Below, in pieces: positions 1 to 11,125 of a stretch of 64,000 nucleotides of DNA. Source of the stretch: Pseudomonadota bacterium. Its GTDB lineage: Bacteria; Pseudomonadota; Gammaproteobacteria; Burkholderiales; Ferrovaceae. Numbering within the stretch: position 1 is the first letter of the stretch; each line of letters starts with the position of its first letter. The translations under genes and the position numbers were made by a program. Location of the stretch: positions 27,592 through 91,591 of the forward strand of contig JAKABO010000008.1 of the NCBI GenBank assembly GCA_021796835.1, in the 5' to 3' direction. The notes beneath the pieces are model-generated. The model was not told where the DNA came from. It worked only from the letters and a program-made list of their open reading frames with translations, and ran no database searches.

Positions 1-957
1 CATGGCACCCAACTCATCTTCCCAGAGTTGGCGCAGGTTGGAGTCCTCCAGTACCGTGGCCACGATGGAGGCCCCATGGGTGGGGGGATTGGAATAGTTG
101 GTGCGGATCACGCGCTTCAACTGTGACTGGACCCGCTGGGCTTCTTCCCGACTGGCACAGATCAGGGTCAAGGCACCCACCCGTTCCCCGTAGAGCGAGA
201 AGGATTTGGAAAAGGAATTGGCCACCAGGACGGGAATATCGAGTTCTGAAAAATGTCGGACACTGGCCGCATCCTCCTCCGTCCCCCGGGAAAATCCCTG
301 ATAGGCCAGATCAAGAAAGGGGGTCAGGCCGCGCTCGACCACCACGGCACGAATGGCTTGCCACTGCGCCGCGTTCAAATCCACGCCGCTGGGATTGTGG
401 CAACAGGCGTGAAGAACGACAATGGTGCCGCGCGGCGCACCCTCCAGCGCGTTCAGCAGTCTGGGAAAATCCACACCGTGGGTTTCCGGATCGTAATAAG
501 GGTAAGATTTGACGGTGAATCCCGCAGCCTCGAAAAGTGCGCGATGATTCTCCCAACTGGGGTCGGAAATCCAGACTTCGGCGGCGGGATGAAACCAGCG
601 CAGAAAATCGGCCCCCAGTTTGAGACCTCCCGTTCCCCCCAGAGACTGGACGGTAACCAGGCGGCCTTCCCGGAGGACGGGCGAGTTCTCTCCAAAGACG
701 AGGGTCTGGACCTGCCGGACATAGCGCCCCAACCCCTCGATGGGTAAATAGCCACGGGCGGATTTGAGGGTATTGAGCCGGTCTTCCGCCAATGCGACCG
801 AATGCAGGAGGGGCAGTTTTCCTTGCTCATCCGTATAGACGCCTACCCCCAGATTGACCTTGTGCGGATTGGAATCCGCCTGGAAGGCCTCAGTCACGCC
901 CAGAATGGGGTCTTTGGGAGCCAACGGAAGATGCGTCAGAAAGGAGGGAGCGGTCAT
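1..957 (-). CDS. Aromatic/aspartate aminotransferase, C-terminus cut by window edge
   Basis: A PLP-dependent class I aminotransferase that should move amino groups between aspartate or aromatic amino acids and 2-oxo acids in the cytoplasm. The frame runs off the left edge; about 319 of an expected ~400 residues are visible. Seen: the N-terminal NLGVGVYTDEQGKLPLL stretch typical of the AspC/TyrB subfamily, HNPSGVD near residue 187, and SFSKSFSLYGERVGA with the PLP-binding Lys near residue 251. The ATG at 957 follows a weak upstream site. It is divergent from uvrB, with about 114 bases between. TyrB- or AspC-type specificity cannot be told apart here. Confidence 0.88.
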   Translation of the reverse strand, partial: MTAPSFLTHLPLAPKDPILGVTEAFQADSNPHKVNLGVGVYTDEQGKLPLLHSVALAEDRLNTLKSARGYLPIEGLGRYVRQVQTLVFGENSPVLREGRLVTVQSLGGTGGLKLGADFLRWFHPAAEVWISDPSWENHRALFEAAGFTVKSYPYYDPETHGVDFPRLLNALEGAPRGTIVVLHACCHNPSGVDLNAAQWQAIRAVVVERGLTPFLDLAYQGFSRGTEEDAASVRHFSELDIPVLVANSFSKSFSLYGERVGALTLICASREEAQRVQSQLKRVIRTNYSNPPTHGASIVATVLEDSNLRQLWEDELGAM

Positions 958-1071
958 GATGACAAAAGAAGAAATTAAAGGGTGCATTGTAGAGGTTTTT
1001 TGCCAACCGGGGGTACAATGCCACACTCGGGGTGGTCTGGTATCCATACCCTTGTCTTTCAGGAATTGCCA

Positions 1072-3090
1072 GTGCTCGTCACTTTTGAAAACAGCCCCTT
1101 TCGTCTGGTTCAACCCTTTGTCCCTGCCGGGGATCAACCCAAGGCCATCGCACAACTGACCGAGGGCGTGAATCTCGGGTTGCAATATCAAACCCTGCTG
1201 GGGGTAACCGGATCAGGCAAGACCTATACCATGGCTCAAGTCATTGCCCGCCTGGGGCGTCCTGCTCTGGTTCTGGCGCACAACAAGACCCTGGCCGCCC
1301 AACTCTATTCGGAATTTCGCGAGTTTTTTCCTGAAAACGCGGTGGAATACTTCGTTTCCTATTACGACTATTATCAACCGGAAGCCTATGTTCCAGCACG
1401 GGATCTCTACATCGAGAAAGATTCCAGCATCAATGAAGCCATCGAACAAATGCGCCTGTCTGCAACCAAGTCCCTTCTGGAGCGCCCCGATTGCATCATC
1501 GTGGCCTCCGTTTCCTCCATTTATGGGATCGGTGATCTGGCCGACTACCATAAGATGGTTTTACACCTGAAGGAGGGGGAGAAAATCGATCAGCGTGCCA
1601 TTGTGGGGCGTCTCGCCGTCATGCAGTACACGCGTAATGAGGTGGAATTCAAGCGCGGGGTATTTCGGGTGCGGGGAGACGTCATCGATGTGTATCCTGC
1701 AGAACACAGCGAATCAGCCCTGCGTATCACGCTGTTCGACGACGAGGTGGAACGGCTGACACTCTTCGATCCGCTCACCGGACGTCTGCAGAAACGCCTG
1801 GGGCGTTTCACCGTATTTCCCTCCAGCCACTACGTGACCCCCCGTGATACTGTAGTGCGGGCCATTGAAACCATCAAGATCGAGTTGAAGGAACGGATCG
1901 ATTTTTATGCCCGGGAACAACGCCTGGTGGAATTACAGCGCATCGAGCAACGGACCCGTTTCGATCTGGAGTTGTTGAATACCCTCGGTTTCTGCAAAGG
2001 CATCGAAAATTACTCGCGGCATCTGTCGAGACGCCCGGCAGGTTCTCCTCCCCCCACCTTGATCGAATATCTCCCTTCTCATGCCTTGCTCTTCATCGAT
2101 GAATCTCATGCCACCTTGCCGCAGGTCGGTGGCATGTATAAGGGAGACCGGGCACGCAAGGAAAATCTGGTCAATTATGGCTTTCGTCTGCCCTCTGCCC
2201 TGGATAATCGGCCCTTGCGGTTTGACGAATTCGAGGGCCTCATGCCCCAGACCATCTTTGTGTCGGCCACACCAGGCGCCTATGAGCAAAAACATTCGGG
2301 GCAGGTGGTCGAGCAAATCATCCGCCCCACCGGCCTGGTGGACCCACCCGTGGAAATCCGTCCAGCCCTGTCTCAAGTGGATGATCTGCTGGGCGAAATT
2401 CGCATCTCTGTGGAACGCCAGCAGCGCGTCCTGGTCACCACCCTGACCAAGCGCATGGCAGAAACCCTGACCGAATTCCTGCATGAGCAGGGCATTCGTG
2501 TTCGCTATCTGCATTCGGACATCGATACTGTGGAACGTGTGGAGATCATCCGCGACCTGCGTCAGGGAAAATTTGATGTACTGGTGGGAATCAACCTGTT
2601 GCGCGAAGGACTGGACATTCCGGAAGTGGCCCTGGTGGCCATTCTGGATGCAGACAAGGAAGGATTTCTGCGTTCGGAACGCTCCCTGATTCAAACCATC
2701 GGACGGGCTGCCCGGCACCTCGAAGGGCGAGCCATTCTCTATGCCGATCGAACCACGGATTCCATGCGGCGTGCCCTGGATGAAATGGCGCGCCGACGCA
2801 GTTTGCAGCAGGCGCACAATCAGGTACAGGGCATTATTCCGCGCGGCGTGGCCAAACCCATCGTGGATCTTCTGGAAGGCCTCTACACGGAAATTGAGAT
2901 GTCGCCCCCTCTGAAAGTGGCAGAACCGGAAAGAGGCAGCGAAGCCATGACGGAAAAACAGCGTCAGGCCTTGCTTCAGCGCCTGGAAAAAGAGATGCAC
3001 GGTGCTGCCAGCCAACTGGAATTCGAAAAAGCGGCAGCTCTGCGCGATCAGATCAAGAAACTGCAGATGCTGTGGCTGGCGCTGGGTTAG
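1072..3090 (+). CDS. uvrB: UvrABC excinuclease subunit B
   Basis: DNA-damage recognition helicase subunit of nucleotide excision repair, loaded by UvrA and partner of UvrC. A GTG start at 1072 gives 672 residues, the usual family length; AGGA at 1061-1064 lies seven bases upstream. An in-frame ATG at 982 would add 30 unrelated residues. Seen: Walker [10 protein letters not shown] near residue 48, the beta-hairpin [12 protein letters not shown], the DExx box [13 protein letters not shown], the helicase motif [23 protein letters not shown], and a C-terminal UVR motif ([17 protein letters not shown]) for UvrC contact. No convincing LexA box was found upstream. Its last four bases overlap the convergent FAD oxidoreductase. 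Confidence 0.97.
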   Translation: MLVTFENSPFRLVQPFVPAGDQPKAIAQLTEGVNLGLQYQTLLGVTGSGKTYTMAQVIARLGRPALVLAHNKTLAAQLYSEFREFFPENAVEYFVSYYDYYQPEAYVPARDLYIEKDSSINEAIEQMRLSATKSLLERPDCIIVASVSSIYGIGDLADYHKMVLHLKEGEKIDQRAIVGRLAVMQYTRNEVEFKRGVFRVRGDVIDVYPAEHSESALRITLFDDEVERLTLFDPLTGRLQKRLGRFTVFPSSHYVTPRDTVVRAIETIKIELKERIDFYAREQRLVELQRIEQRTRFDLELLNTLGFCKGIENYSRHLSRRPAGSPPPTLIEYLPSHALLFIDESHATLPQVGGMYKGDRARKENLVNYGFRLPSALDNRPLRFDEFEGLMPQTIFVSATPGAYEQKHSGQVVEQIIRPTGLVDPPVEIRPALSQVDDLLGEIRISVERQQRVLVTTLTKRMAETLTEFLHEQGIRVRYLHSDIDTVERVEIIRDLRQGKFDVLVGINLLREGLDIPEVALVAILDADKEGFLRSERSLIQTIGRAARHLEGRAILYADRTTDSMRRALDEMARRRSLQQAHNQVQGIIPRGVAKPIVDLLEGLYTEIEMSPPLKVAEPERGSEAMTEKQRQALLQRLEKEMHGAASQLEFEKAAALRDQIKKLQMLWLALG

Positions 3091-4502
3091 GCCAGGATTT
3101 TTCCAGGGTTGAGCAGTCCCTGGGGGTCCAGAAGCATTTTGAGTTTTTTCATCAGGTCGAGGGCCACGGGGTCTTTGTAATGGACCAATTCCTGTACCTT
3201 CAACTGACCAATTCCGTGCTCTGCGCTGATACTTCCATCGAGTGTGCTGACCACATCGTGCACGATCCGGTTGACTGCCGGCGTTTGGGGAATCAGGGTA
3301 CGATTGCGTTCGGGATCCGCAAAAGACAGGTTGTAATGCAGGTTGCCATCCCCCACATGACCGAAACACACCACCCGAATGCCGGGGAAAGCCGCTTCGA
3401 GATTCCTTCCGGCGCACTCGATGAATTCGGGGATCCGACTGACGGGGACACTGATGTCGTGTTTGATACTGATTCCTTCCCGTTTCTGAGCTTCGGAGAT
3501 TCGTTCCCGCAAAGCCCAGAGGGCCTGGGCTTCGGCCAGACTCTGTGCCAGCACGGCATTATCCAGCAGACCTTCTTCCAGCGCCAGGACCAGGGCCTTT
3601 TCCAGTAACCCTTGCAGGGGAGCCAGGGCATCAAATTCTTCCAGTTCGATCAGAACCGACCAGGCGGGGAGAGGATCGAGGGGGGCCTGGAACTGGGGAA
3701 TATGGTGCAAAACCAGGGACAGGGCGGAATGAGAGATAAGTTCGAAAGCCGAAATCCGGTCTCCACATTGGGCGCGCAGAAAACGCAACAGGCCCACGGC
3801 CAGCGCGGGTGAAGGCACGGATAGCCAGGCCGTCACCCTCTGGCGGGGAAGGGGATAGAGACGCAGGACAGCACGCGTAATGATGCCCAGCGTTCCTTCT
3901 GCCCCGATGAAACATTGTTTGAGGTCGTATCCGGTATTGTCCTTGCGGAGTCCCTTCAACCCATTCCAGCAACGCCCATCCGCCAGGACCACTTCCAGAC
4001 CAAGAACCTGAGAACGCATATTGCCGTAGCGCAGGACCGCCGTTCCCCCCGCATTGGTGGAAATCACCCCCCCGATCTGGGCACTTCCTTCTGAGGCCAG
4101 GCTGAGAGGAAAGAGAAAACCCGCCGCCTCTGCATGTTTTTGAACCTGGGCGAGGACTGCACCGGCCTCACAGACCAAGGTCGCATTTTCCGCATCCAGT
4201 TCCAGAATCCGGTTCATGCGGGACAAACTGAGAATGATTTCCGGATGGCCGACACGGGGCGTGGCCGCACCACATTGGCTGGTATTCCCTCCTTGCGGAA
4301 CGAGGGGGACGCCCGCGTTGGCACAGGCCTTGATCACATCGATGACTTGCGCCGTGGAGGCCGGTTGAACCACCCAGGGTGCGGTTCCCTGATAGCGTCC
4401 ACGCCAGTCCGTATTATGGGCGGCGACGGCCAGAGGATCGGTCAGGAGTCCCGATTCCCCCAACCGTGCACGCAAGTCCGCATAAAGTGCCGAATGAACC
4501 AA
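3087..4502 (-). CDS. FAD-linked oxidoreductase (D-2-hydroxyacid dehydrogenase / GlcD type)
   Basis: Flavoprotein of about 471 residues that should oxidise a D-2-hydroxyacid such as D-lactate, glycolate or D-2-hydroxyglutarate. Seen: an N-terminal PCMH-type FAD-binding fold with VPQGGNTS near residue 68 and [17 protein letters not shown], then a FAD-oxidase C-terminal domain with [11 protein letters not shown] and ISAEHGIG, whose His residues bind a metal in relatives. The chosen TTG at 4502 has AGGAAG upstream and sits two bases after the nadE stop; an ATG at 4568 would overlap nadE and add unlike residues. No iron-sulfur subunit gene is adjacent, so it is probably a single-chain enzyme. The substrate cannot be read from sequence. 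Confidence 0.88.
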   Translation of the reverse strand: MVHSALYADLRARLGESGLLTDPLAVAAHNTDWRGRYQGTAPWVVQPASTAQVIDVIKACANAGVPLVPQGGNTSQCGAATPRVGHPEIILSLSRMNRILELDAENATLVCEAGAVLAQVQKHAEAAGFLFPLSLASEGSAQIGGVISTNAGGTAVLRYGNMRSQVLGLEVVLADGRCWNGLKGLRKDNTGYDLKQCFIGAEGTLGIITRAVLRLYPLPRQRVTAWLSVPSPALAVGLLRFLRAQCGDRISAFELISHSALSLVLHHIPQFQAPLDPLPAWSVLIELEEFDALAPLQGLLEKALVLALEEGLLDNAVLAQSLAEAQALWALRERISEAQKREGISIKHDISVPVSRIPEFIECAGRNLEAAFPGIRVVCFGHVGDGNLHYNLSFADPERNRTLIPQTPAVNRIVHDVVSTLDGSISAEHGIGQLKVQELVHYKDPVALDLMKKLKMLLDPQGLLNPGKILA

Positions 4503-4504
4503 AC

Positions 4505-6550
4505 TCAATCTTCCTTTCGAGGTAGAGGGGGAGTTTCCGTGAGCAAGGACCGGACTTCCTCCTCCCACACGGTGGCGGCAGCATCACTGGGTGCACGCCA
4601 ATCTCCGCGCGGCGAGAGCGACCCGCCGGACCCGATCTTGGGACCGTTGGCCAGACAGGAACGTTTGAATTGGCTGCCCTGAAAGAAACGGGTGACAAAG
4701 ACTCCCAACCAGTGACGGATTTCGGCAAAGGAATAGGGGGTTTCCCCCTGCCCCCAAGTACACCAGGCCATGTAAGCCAGTCGGCGAGGAGGGGAACCGA
4801 AACGCAGCGTGTGGTACAGGAAAAAATCCTGCAATTCGTAGGGCCCTACGGTAGTCTCGCTACGCTGCATCTGTCCCGCCTGGGCAGGGATCAGTTCGGG
4901 TGAGATGTCCAGAGCCAATACTTCCTCCAGCAGGGGACCCAGCGCCGGGGTCAACAGCGCGCGTTCCCGGGCCCAGCGCAATAAATGCTGGATCAGGGTT
5001 TTGGGAACGCTGGCATTGACGTGGTAATGCGCCATGTGGTCTCCCACCCCATAGGTAGACCAACCCAGCGCCAATTCACTCAGGTCGCTGGTTCCCACCA
5101 CCAGCCCGCCATGATGGTTGGCCAAACGAAAAAGATGGCTGGTCCGTTCGCCCGCTTGTACATTCTCGAAAGTAATGTCATAACGCGCTTCTCCCCGCGC
5201 ATAGGGGTGATCGAGATCTTTCAACATCTGCAGGCAACTGGGTCGAATGTCGATTTCCTCTGCCGTGACCCCCAACACATTCATGAGACGGTGGGCCAGC
5301 GCCAGGGAAGCAGAGCCGGTGGCAAAGCCCGGCAGGGTATAGGCCCGCAGAGACTGACGGGGCAGTTCCAGTTGGTCCAGTGCGGCACAGCACACCAGCA
5401 GGGCGTGGGTTGAGTCCAGCCCACCGGAAACGCCCAAGACCAGGGTTTTCAAACCAGTGGCCCGCAAACGTGTGGCCAGCCCCTGAACCTGGATGTGAAA
5501 GACTTCGGCACAGCGTTCATCCCGTTGGTCAGAGGCGCCGGGAACATAGGGAAAGCGGGTTGGAACGGGGTGTACCGTGAGGCAGGGGCGGGGGCCTTTC
5601 AGCGGGGCCAGGTGCACGGTATCGAAGGTTTCGAGTTCCTTTTTGTGATGAGAACAGGCCTGGGCAAAGGTATTCTGGCGCATCCGTTCCTGGTGCAGAC
5701 GCAACAGGTCCAGATCGGCAGTGATCAACTGATCCGTGGGCGTGTAGCGGATACTTTCGGCCAGTATGTTCCCGTAGTCCACGATCAGACCGTGACCGTC
5801 CCAGGCCAGATCGGTGGTGGATTCTCCACACCCTGCCGCACTATACAGGTATGCGCTCAGACAGCGGGCAGATTGGTTGGACACCAGTTGACGCCGGTAG
5901 TCGGCCTTACCCACCGTGGCATTGGATGCCGAAGCATTGAGTTGGACCGTGGCACCGGCCAGCGCTGCCAGACTGGAGGGAGGAATGGGAACCCACAAGT
6001 CCTCGCAAATTTCCACCGCCAACGTCGCCAGAGGTTGATCCTCACACTGAAAAAGCAAACGGGGGCCAAAAGGAACGGGCGGATGGGACTTCCATTCCAG
6101 CCACTCGGTACGGATCGAGAGCGCAGGCGTGAACTGACGGGCCTCATAAAACTCCCGATAATTTGGCAGATAGGATTTGGGGACAATGCCGTGAATCGTC
6201 CCACCTCCGATCAATGCCGCACAATTGAACAGATGACTGCGGTGGCGCAGAGGGAAACCCACCAGTGCAAACACCGGCAATTTCTCGCTGGCCTGGCGCA
6301 CCTGCTCCAGCGCCTGGAGCGCGGATCTGAGCAAAGCCTCCTGATGAAACAAGTCGTCACAGGAATAGCCGGTCAGGCCCAGTTCTGGAAACACCACGAT
6401 CCGTGCCCCCTGCGCCACGGCCCGGGACATGAGCGCCACGGTCCGCTGGGCATTGTCCAGGGGACGTGCCAGAGCCACGGTGGGGATGGCCACGGCTACC
6501 CTCAGATAATCCTGAGCGTGAAGGTCAAAAAAAGGGGGAATCGCACGCAT
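4505..6550 (-). CDS. nadE: Glutamine-dependent NAD synthetase, two-domain form
   Basis: Final step of NAD synthesis: amidates deamido-NAD with ammonia released from glutamine, using ATP. At 681 residues it is the long glutamine-using form. The N-terminal nitrilase-fold glutaminase carries the Glu-Lys-Cys triad: Glu56 in FPELGLTGY, Lys125 in VPKSYLPNYREFYE and Cys182 in EICEDLW. The C-terminal synthetase has the PP-loop SGGLDS at 375-380. The ATG at 6550 lies just after the channel gene's stop at 6555, though the Shine-Dalgarno site is poorly spaced; an ATG at 6568 is the alternative. It is embedded in the efflux operon, while nadB, nadA and nadC lie about 20 kb away. Confidence 0.95.
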   Translation of the reverse strand: MRAIPPFFDLHAQDYLRVAVAIPTVALARPLDNAQRTVALMSRAVAQGARIVVFPELGLTGYSCDDLFHQEALLRSALQALEQVRQASEKLPVFALVGFPLRHRSHLFNCAALIGGGTIHGIVPKSYLPNYREFYEARQFTPALSIRTEWLEWKSHPPVPFGPRLLFQCEDQPLATLAVEICEDLWVPIPPSSLAALAGATVQLNASASNATVGKADYRRQLVSNQSARCLSAYLYSAAGCGESTTDLAWDGHGLIVDYGNILAESIRYTPTDQLITADLDLLRLHQERMRQNTFAQACSHHKKELETFDTVHLAPLKGPRPCLTVHPVPTRFPYVPGASDQRDERCAEVFHIQVQGLATRLRATGLKTLVLGVSGGLDSTHALLVCCAALDQLELPRQSLRAYTLPGFATGSASLALAHRLMNVLGVTAEEIDIRPSCLQMLKDLDHPYARGEARYDITFENVQAGERTSHLFRLANHHGGLVVGTSDLSELALGWSTYGVGDHMAHYHVNASVPKTLIQHLLRWARERALLTPALGPLLEEVLALDISPELIPAQAGQMQRSETTVGPYELQDFFLYHTLRFGSPPRRLAYMAWCTWGQGETPYSFAEIRHWLGVFVTRFFQGSQFKRSCLANGPKIGSGGSLSPRGDWRAPSDAAATVWEEEVRSLLTETPPLPRKED

Positions 6551-6554
6551 CCTT

Positions 6555-8015
6555 TCAGTGTACCCCATCCTGCCGGGTTTGTTGCACAGGAGGTTCACCA
6601 CTATCCCAGCCCCCTCCGAGTGCCGCAATGAGTTGGGCGGCGGCAACGAAGGCTCGTCCGCGCAGGGTGACTTCGCTGACTTGCCCGGTGAGCAAGGCAG
6701 TTTGAGTGATGACGACATTGAGATAATCCACGGTCCCTGAGCGGTATTGCTGGTCCGTCAGAACGACGGTACGCGCCGCTGCCTTGACCGCACGTTGTTG
6801 CACCACGATTTCCCGGGTCAGAATTTCCTCTGCCGCCAGATTGTCCTCGACATTCTGGAAGGCGGTCAGGACGACTTGGCGGTAGTTGGCCACGGCCTGA
6901 TCAAAACCGGCACGGGCCTGATCCAGGTTGGCCAGGCGCAGTCCGGCGTCATACAGGGGCTGAAAAAGTTGAGGGCCGATCGACCAGTTTTGATTGGGCA
7001 GGGCAAAGAGGTTACTGTAAGCAGCGTTCTGATACCCGTAATTCCCGGACAAGGTCAGACTGGGATAAAAGGCTGCCTGAGCCACGCCGATATTGGCACT
7101 GGCAGAGGCGGCCTGACGTTCGGCCACGGCGATGTCCGGACGGCGCTCCAATAGAACCGACGGAATGGTCAAAGGGGGTTTGGGATAGCCATCGCCCAGC
7201 GGCAGTGAAGGAAGCCTGAACTCTGAAGGAACTTTTCCTATCAACACGGCAATGGCGTGTTCCATCTGACTGCGCTGAACTTCCACGTCGATAAGTTGAG
7301 CCCTGGCCGTTTCCAGTTGATTTTCGGCGAGAAGAATATCCGTATCCGCAGCCACCCCAAATTTTTTACGGTTGACGGTTAGATCCAGAGATTTCTGATA
7401 AGCCTTGACCGCCTCCGTCAGGAGGGCCGATTCGGCATCATCGGTGCGTAGTTGGAAGTAGTCCACCGCCAACAGACTTTGCAAACTCAGCAACGTAGCG
7501 GCCACCTGGTTGGCATCGGCCTGCGCAGAGGCCTGGTTGGCTTCGATGCTCCGCCGCACCGAGCCCCACAGATCCGGTACCCAGTTGGCTTGCAGGGCCG
7601 CCATGTCATTGTTGTAAATCAGGCCATTGCCCAGGACCACGCCATTGGCCGAAGCCCGGTTACGGGATTCGGCCGCGAACAAGCCCAGCGTGGGAAACAA
7701 CCCGGCCTGAGTACTGCGCACCAATGCCTGGGACTGGCGCCAGGCCGCTTCCTGCTGGGCCACGGTCTGGTTGGCCTGGGCTACCTGAACCTCCAGTTGA
7801 TCCAGAGTGGCGTCCTGAAACAGGGTCCACCAGCGCGCAGGAATGGGCGTCCCCTGCGTGGAGGCGACTTTCCAGCCCGCTGGCACCCGGAAACTACTGG
7901 CCGTGGGCGAGGTGGGTTTGACGTAATCGGGACCCACTTCGCACCCGGACAGTACCAGGATCAAAAAGGGAGCCAAGGAAGGCAGCGGCCAGAACCATCG
8001 ATATGTATTTCTCAT
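6555..8015 (-). CDS. RND efflux outer-membrane lipoprotein, OprM/NodT family
   Basis: Outer-membrane channel of a tripartite RND pump. The 486-residue product starts with a hydrophobic signal ending in LSGC, so Cys25 should be lipidated. It continues with the family signature EVGPDYVKPTSP and two repeated outer-membrane efflux domains rich in long helices (for example LLAENQLETARAQLIDVEVQ). Its ATG overlaps the mdtC stop by four bases, showing translational coupling with the pump it serves. It is the fourth gene of the mdtABC-channel set and is followed by nadE after only four bases. Confidence 0.95.
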   Translation of the reverse strand: MRNTYRWFWPLPSLAPFLILVLSGCEVGPDYVKPTSPTASSFRVPAGWKVASTQGTPIPARWWTLFQDATLDQLEVQVAQANQTVAQQEAAWRQSQALVRSTQAGLFPTLGLFAAESRNRASANGVVLGNGLIYNNDMAALQANWVPDLWGSVRRSIEANQASAQADANQVAATLLSLQSLLAVDYFQLRTDDAESALLTEAVKAYQKSLDLTVNRKKFGVAADTDILLAENQLETARAQLIDVEVQRSQMEHAIAVLIGKVPSEFRLPSLPLGDGYPKPPLTIPSVLLERRPDIAVAERQAASASANIGVAQAAFYPSLTLSGNYGYQNAAYSNLFALPNQNWSIGPQLFQPLYDAGLRLANLDQARAGFDQAVANYRQVVLTAFQNVEDNLAAEEILTREIVVQQRAVKAAARTVVLTDQQYRSGTVDYLNVVITQTALLTGQVSEVTLRGRAFVAAAQLIAALGGGWDSGEPPVQQTRQDGVH

Positions 8016-11000
8016 ACCTCACTCGCGGCGGAATTGACCGGGATGACGCGTTTCCAGGCAAAACGTTTTCCCCAGCGCTGGCGAAAACGATCCAGATACA
8101 GGTAGACCACAGGAGTGGTATACAGGGTCAGTAACTGACTCAAGGCCAACCCGCCCAGAATGGCCACCCCCAGGGGTCGACGTAATTCTCCACCGCTTCC
8201 CCAGTCGAGGGCAAGAGGTAGAGCACCGAACATGGCGGCCAGAGTGGTCATCAGAATGGGACGAAACCGTTTGACGCATGCCTTCAGGATGGCGTCTTCC
8301 GGAGACAGTCCTTCGTTCCGTTCGGCCTGCAGGGCGAAGTCGATCATCAGGATGGCATTTTTCTTGACGATTCCGATCAGCAGGATGACACCGATCAGGG
8401 TCATCAGGTTGAACTCCTGCCCCGTGATCAGCAAAGCCACGACCACGCCGACTCCGGCAGAGGGCAGGGTGGAAAGGATGGTCAGGGGGTGAATCAAACT
8501 TTCGTAGAGAATTCCCAGCACGATATAGACCACCACCAGTGCGCCCAGGATCAGAAGGGGCTCATTGGACAGGGAGTCCTTGAATACTTTGGCGGTTCCT
8601 TCAAAAGAACCCTGAATGGAAGGCGGAACGCCCAACTGCTTGAAAGTCTGATGGATGGCATCCGTGGCTTGACCAAGGGAAACCCCGGGAGGAAGATTGA
8701 AGGTAATGGTGGTGGCAGGAAATTGTCCCTGATGATTGACGGTCAGGGAATCATTGCCCGGACGAATCTTGACGATGGCTGCCAGCGGCACCATGGCACC
8801 GTCCGCAGCGTAGATATAGGTTTGTTCGAGCATGGCAGGGGATTGCCAAAAAGGGGGGGCCGCCTCCATCACCACCCGGTATTGGTTGAGCGGGTTGTAG
8901 ATGGTCGAAATGATCCGCTGTCCATAGAGGTCATTGAGGACCTGATCCAGCGAACGCGGATCAACCCCCATTCGGGCCGCCGTATCCCGGTCGATTTCGA
9001 GCCAGGCTTCCAGACCCAATTCCTGCTGGTCACTGTTGACATCAGCCAATTCGGGTAATTTGGCCAATGCAATGCGGATCCGTCGTGACCATGTCCGCAA
9101 TTCTTCCAGATGATTGCCTTGAAGAGTGTACTGATACTGGGCATTGCTCACGCGTCCACCAAAGCGCAGATCCTGGATGGGTTGAAAGTAGAGGCTGGCC
9201 CCGGTCACCGCTTTCAACCGAGTGCGCAGACGGGCAATGACTTCATCTGAGGTGGCATGGCGTACCCCTTCCGGCTTCAGAACCACGAAAACGTTACCGG
9301 CATTGCGCGCTTCGCCTCCGGTAAAACCGATGACATCCTGGGCATCCGGATCACTTTTGCAGATCCGGATGAAGCGTGTCATTTTGTCGCGCATGGCCTG
9401 AAAGGAAATGTTCTGGTCCGCCTGAACCCGACCGATCAGGCGCCCCGTATCCTGTTGCGGCATGAACCCCTTGGGGACAATGGAAAAAAGATAGAAATTC
9501 AGACCAATGGTCAGGAACAACAAAAACAGAACCAGACGTTTATGGTGAAGTGCGGTATCCAGAGTACGTTGATACCCTTTTTCGAGGCGCTGGAACAGCC
9601 AGACTCCCCACTGTAAACGACGCTGCCAGGAGGAAGAGGGGGCTTCTGCCCGTTGCAACCAGCGGCCGCACAGCATGGGTGTGGTGGTGAGCGAGATCAC
9701 CAGTGAGACCAGTACGGCCGTGGACAGAACCACGGCAAATTCACGAAACATGCGTCCCACCAAACCGCCCATCAGGAGCAGGGGGATGAATACGGCCACC
9801 AGGGAAACACTCATGGACACAACGGTAAAGGCCACTTCCCTGGCACCGATCAGAGCGGCCTGCAGAGGAGGAAGCCCACGCTCGATATGGCGGGTGATAT
9901 TCTCCAGCATGACGATGGCGTCATCCACCACAAACCCCGTGGCGACTGTCAGGGCCATGAGAGAAAGATTATCTAGGCTGTAGTGTCCCAGATAGAGGAT
10001 ACCAAAGGTTCCGATCAGGGAAACCGGAATGGCGATACTGGGAATCAACGCCGCACGAACCTTTCCCAAAAACAGAAATACCACCAGGATCACCAGTACC
10101 GTGGCAATGATCAAGGAACGTTCCACATCATGCAACGAGGCTCGAATGGAAGGCGTACGATCCATGACCACCTTGAGATCGATGGAAGTCGGGATGGAGG
10201 CTTGCAGGCGCGGCAGGATGGCGCGAATACGATCCACCGTTTCGATGATGTTGGCACTGGGTTGACGACTGACGATGAGCAGGATGGCACGTTGCCCGTT
10301 GGCCAGCCCGAGCGTGCGCAGATCCTGAACGCTGTCCTCCACTTCGGCAATGTCCTGTAAACGGATCGGATTTCCATGGCGATAGGCCAGAATGAGGGGA
10401 CGATATTCTTTGGCAGTCTTTGCCTGATCGTTGTCATCGACTTGCCACCGATTCTCGGTATTTTCTAATATCCCTTTAGGAATATTGACATTATTGTTGG
10501 ATATTGCGGTTCTGATATGTTCCACGGAGAGGCCGTAACTTTGCAAGGCGGGCGCATTCAGTTCGACTCGTACCGCTGGCAGGGAACCGCCACCCACCAG
10601 AACCTGCCCGACCCCGTCGACCTGAGACAAACGTTGGGCGACAATGGTGGAGGCCGCATCATAGATCTCTCCGGGGGGCTTGGTCGGCGAGGTCATGGTC
10701 ATGACCAGGATCGGGGCATCTGCCGGATTGATCTTGCGATAAACCGGGTTGAAGGGCAGGGCAGGGGGTAACAGGCTGCGCGCCGCATCCAGTGCGGCCA
10801 TGACATCGCGCGCCGCCCCATTGATATCCCGGTCAAGGTCGAAGAGCAAACTGAGGGAGGCCATCCCGGTGGCGCTCGAGGACGTCATTTCCGTCAATCC
10901 GGCGATTCGTCCTACCGTTCGTTCCAGGGGAGTGACCATGATGGCGGCCATGGTTTCCGGACTGGCACCAGGCAGCGCCACCTGAACATTGATGGCCGGG

Positions 11001-11125
11001 AAGTCGATTTGCGGCAAAGGGGCAATGGGCATGAGGGTAAAGCCTACCCATCCCGCCAGGGTAATGGCTGCTGTCAACAGGGTCGTCGCAATGGGGCGAG
11101 CAATGAATATCCCGGTCAGGTTCAT
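8012..11125 (-). CDS. mdtC: RND multidrug efflux permease, MdtC-like
   Basis: Inner-membrane proton-driven pump protomer of the MdtBC/MuxBC type. The true start is the ATG at 11125 ([17 protein letters not shown]), giving 1037 residues, close to the family norm; a longer frame reaching 11356 only reads into the upstream gene. Seen: the membrane segment after the N-terminus, [23 protein letters not shown], the TM4 relay pair in [14 protein letters not shown], and [15 protein letters not shown] in the late membrane half, the conserved proton-relay Lys region. ATGA overlaps link it to mdtB upstream and the channel gene downstream. MdtB and MdtC form a mixed trimer in characterised systems. Confidence 0.95.
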   Translation of the reverse strand: MNLTGIFIARPIATTLLTAAITLAGWVGFTLMPIAPLPQIDFPAINVQVALPGASPETMAAIMVTPLERTVGRIAGLTEMTSSSATGMASLSLLFDLDRDINGAARDVMAALDAARSLLPPALPFNPVYRKINPADAPILVMTMTSPTKPPGEIYDAASTIVAQRLSQVDGVGQVLVGGGSLPAVRVELNAPALQSYGLSVEHIRTAISNNNVNIPKGILENTENRWQVDDNDQAKTAKEYRPLILAYRHGNPIRLQDIAEVEDSVQDLRTLGLANGQRAILLIVSRQPSANIIETVDRIRAILPRLQASIPTSIDLKVVMDRTPSIRASLHDVERSLIIATVLVILVVFLFLGKVRAALIPSIAIPVSLIGTFGILYLGHYSLDNLSLMALTVATGFVVDDAIVMLENITRHIERGLPPLQAALIGAREVAFTVVSMSVSLVAVFIPLLLMGGLVGRMFREFAVVLSTAVLVSLVISLTTTPMLCGRWLQRAEAPSSSWQRRLQWGVWLFQRLEKGYQRTLDTALHHKRLVLFLLFLTIGLNFYLFSIVPKGFMPQQDTGRLIGRVQADQNISFQAMRDKMTRFIRICKSDPDAQDVIGFTGGEARNAGNVFVVLKPEGVRHATSDEVIARLRTRLKAVTGASLYFQPIQDLRFGGRVSNAQYQYTLQGNHLEELRTWSRRIRIALAKLPELADVNSDQQELGLEAWLEIDRDTAARMGVDPRSLDQVLNDLYGQRIISTIYNPLNQYRVVMEAAPPFWQSPAMLEQTYIYAADGAMVPLAAIVKIRPGNDSLTVNHQGQFPATTITFNLPPGVSLGQATDAIHQTFKQLGVPPSIQGSFEGTAKVFKDSLSNEPLLILGALVVVYIVLGILYESLIHPLTILSTLPSAGVGVVVALLITGQEFNLMTLIGVILLIGIVKKNAILMIDFALQAERNEGLSPEDAILKACVKRFRPILMTTLAAMFGALPLALDWGSGGELRRPLGVAILGGLALSQLLTLYTTPVVYLYLDRFRQRWGKRFAWKRVIPVNSAASEV

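Noticed and set aside
1039..1050. GGTATCCATACC, a perfect short inverted repeat before uvrB, considered as a LexA box
   Set aside because: It lacks the CTGT-N8-ACAG arrangement of a LexA site and is short enough to be chance.
1933..3417. Long open frame of 494 codons on the minus strand across uvrB
   Set aside because: It is antisense to a full-length uvrB with all motifs, has a low-complexity His/Gln/Gly-rich product and no ribosome site; a shadow of coding bias on the other strand.
5495..6631. 378-codon plus-strand frame across nadE
   Set aside because: nadE has its full catalytic triad and PP-loop in the opposite strand; this frame is a shadow.
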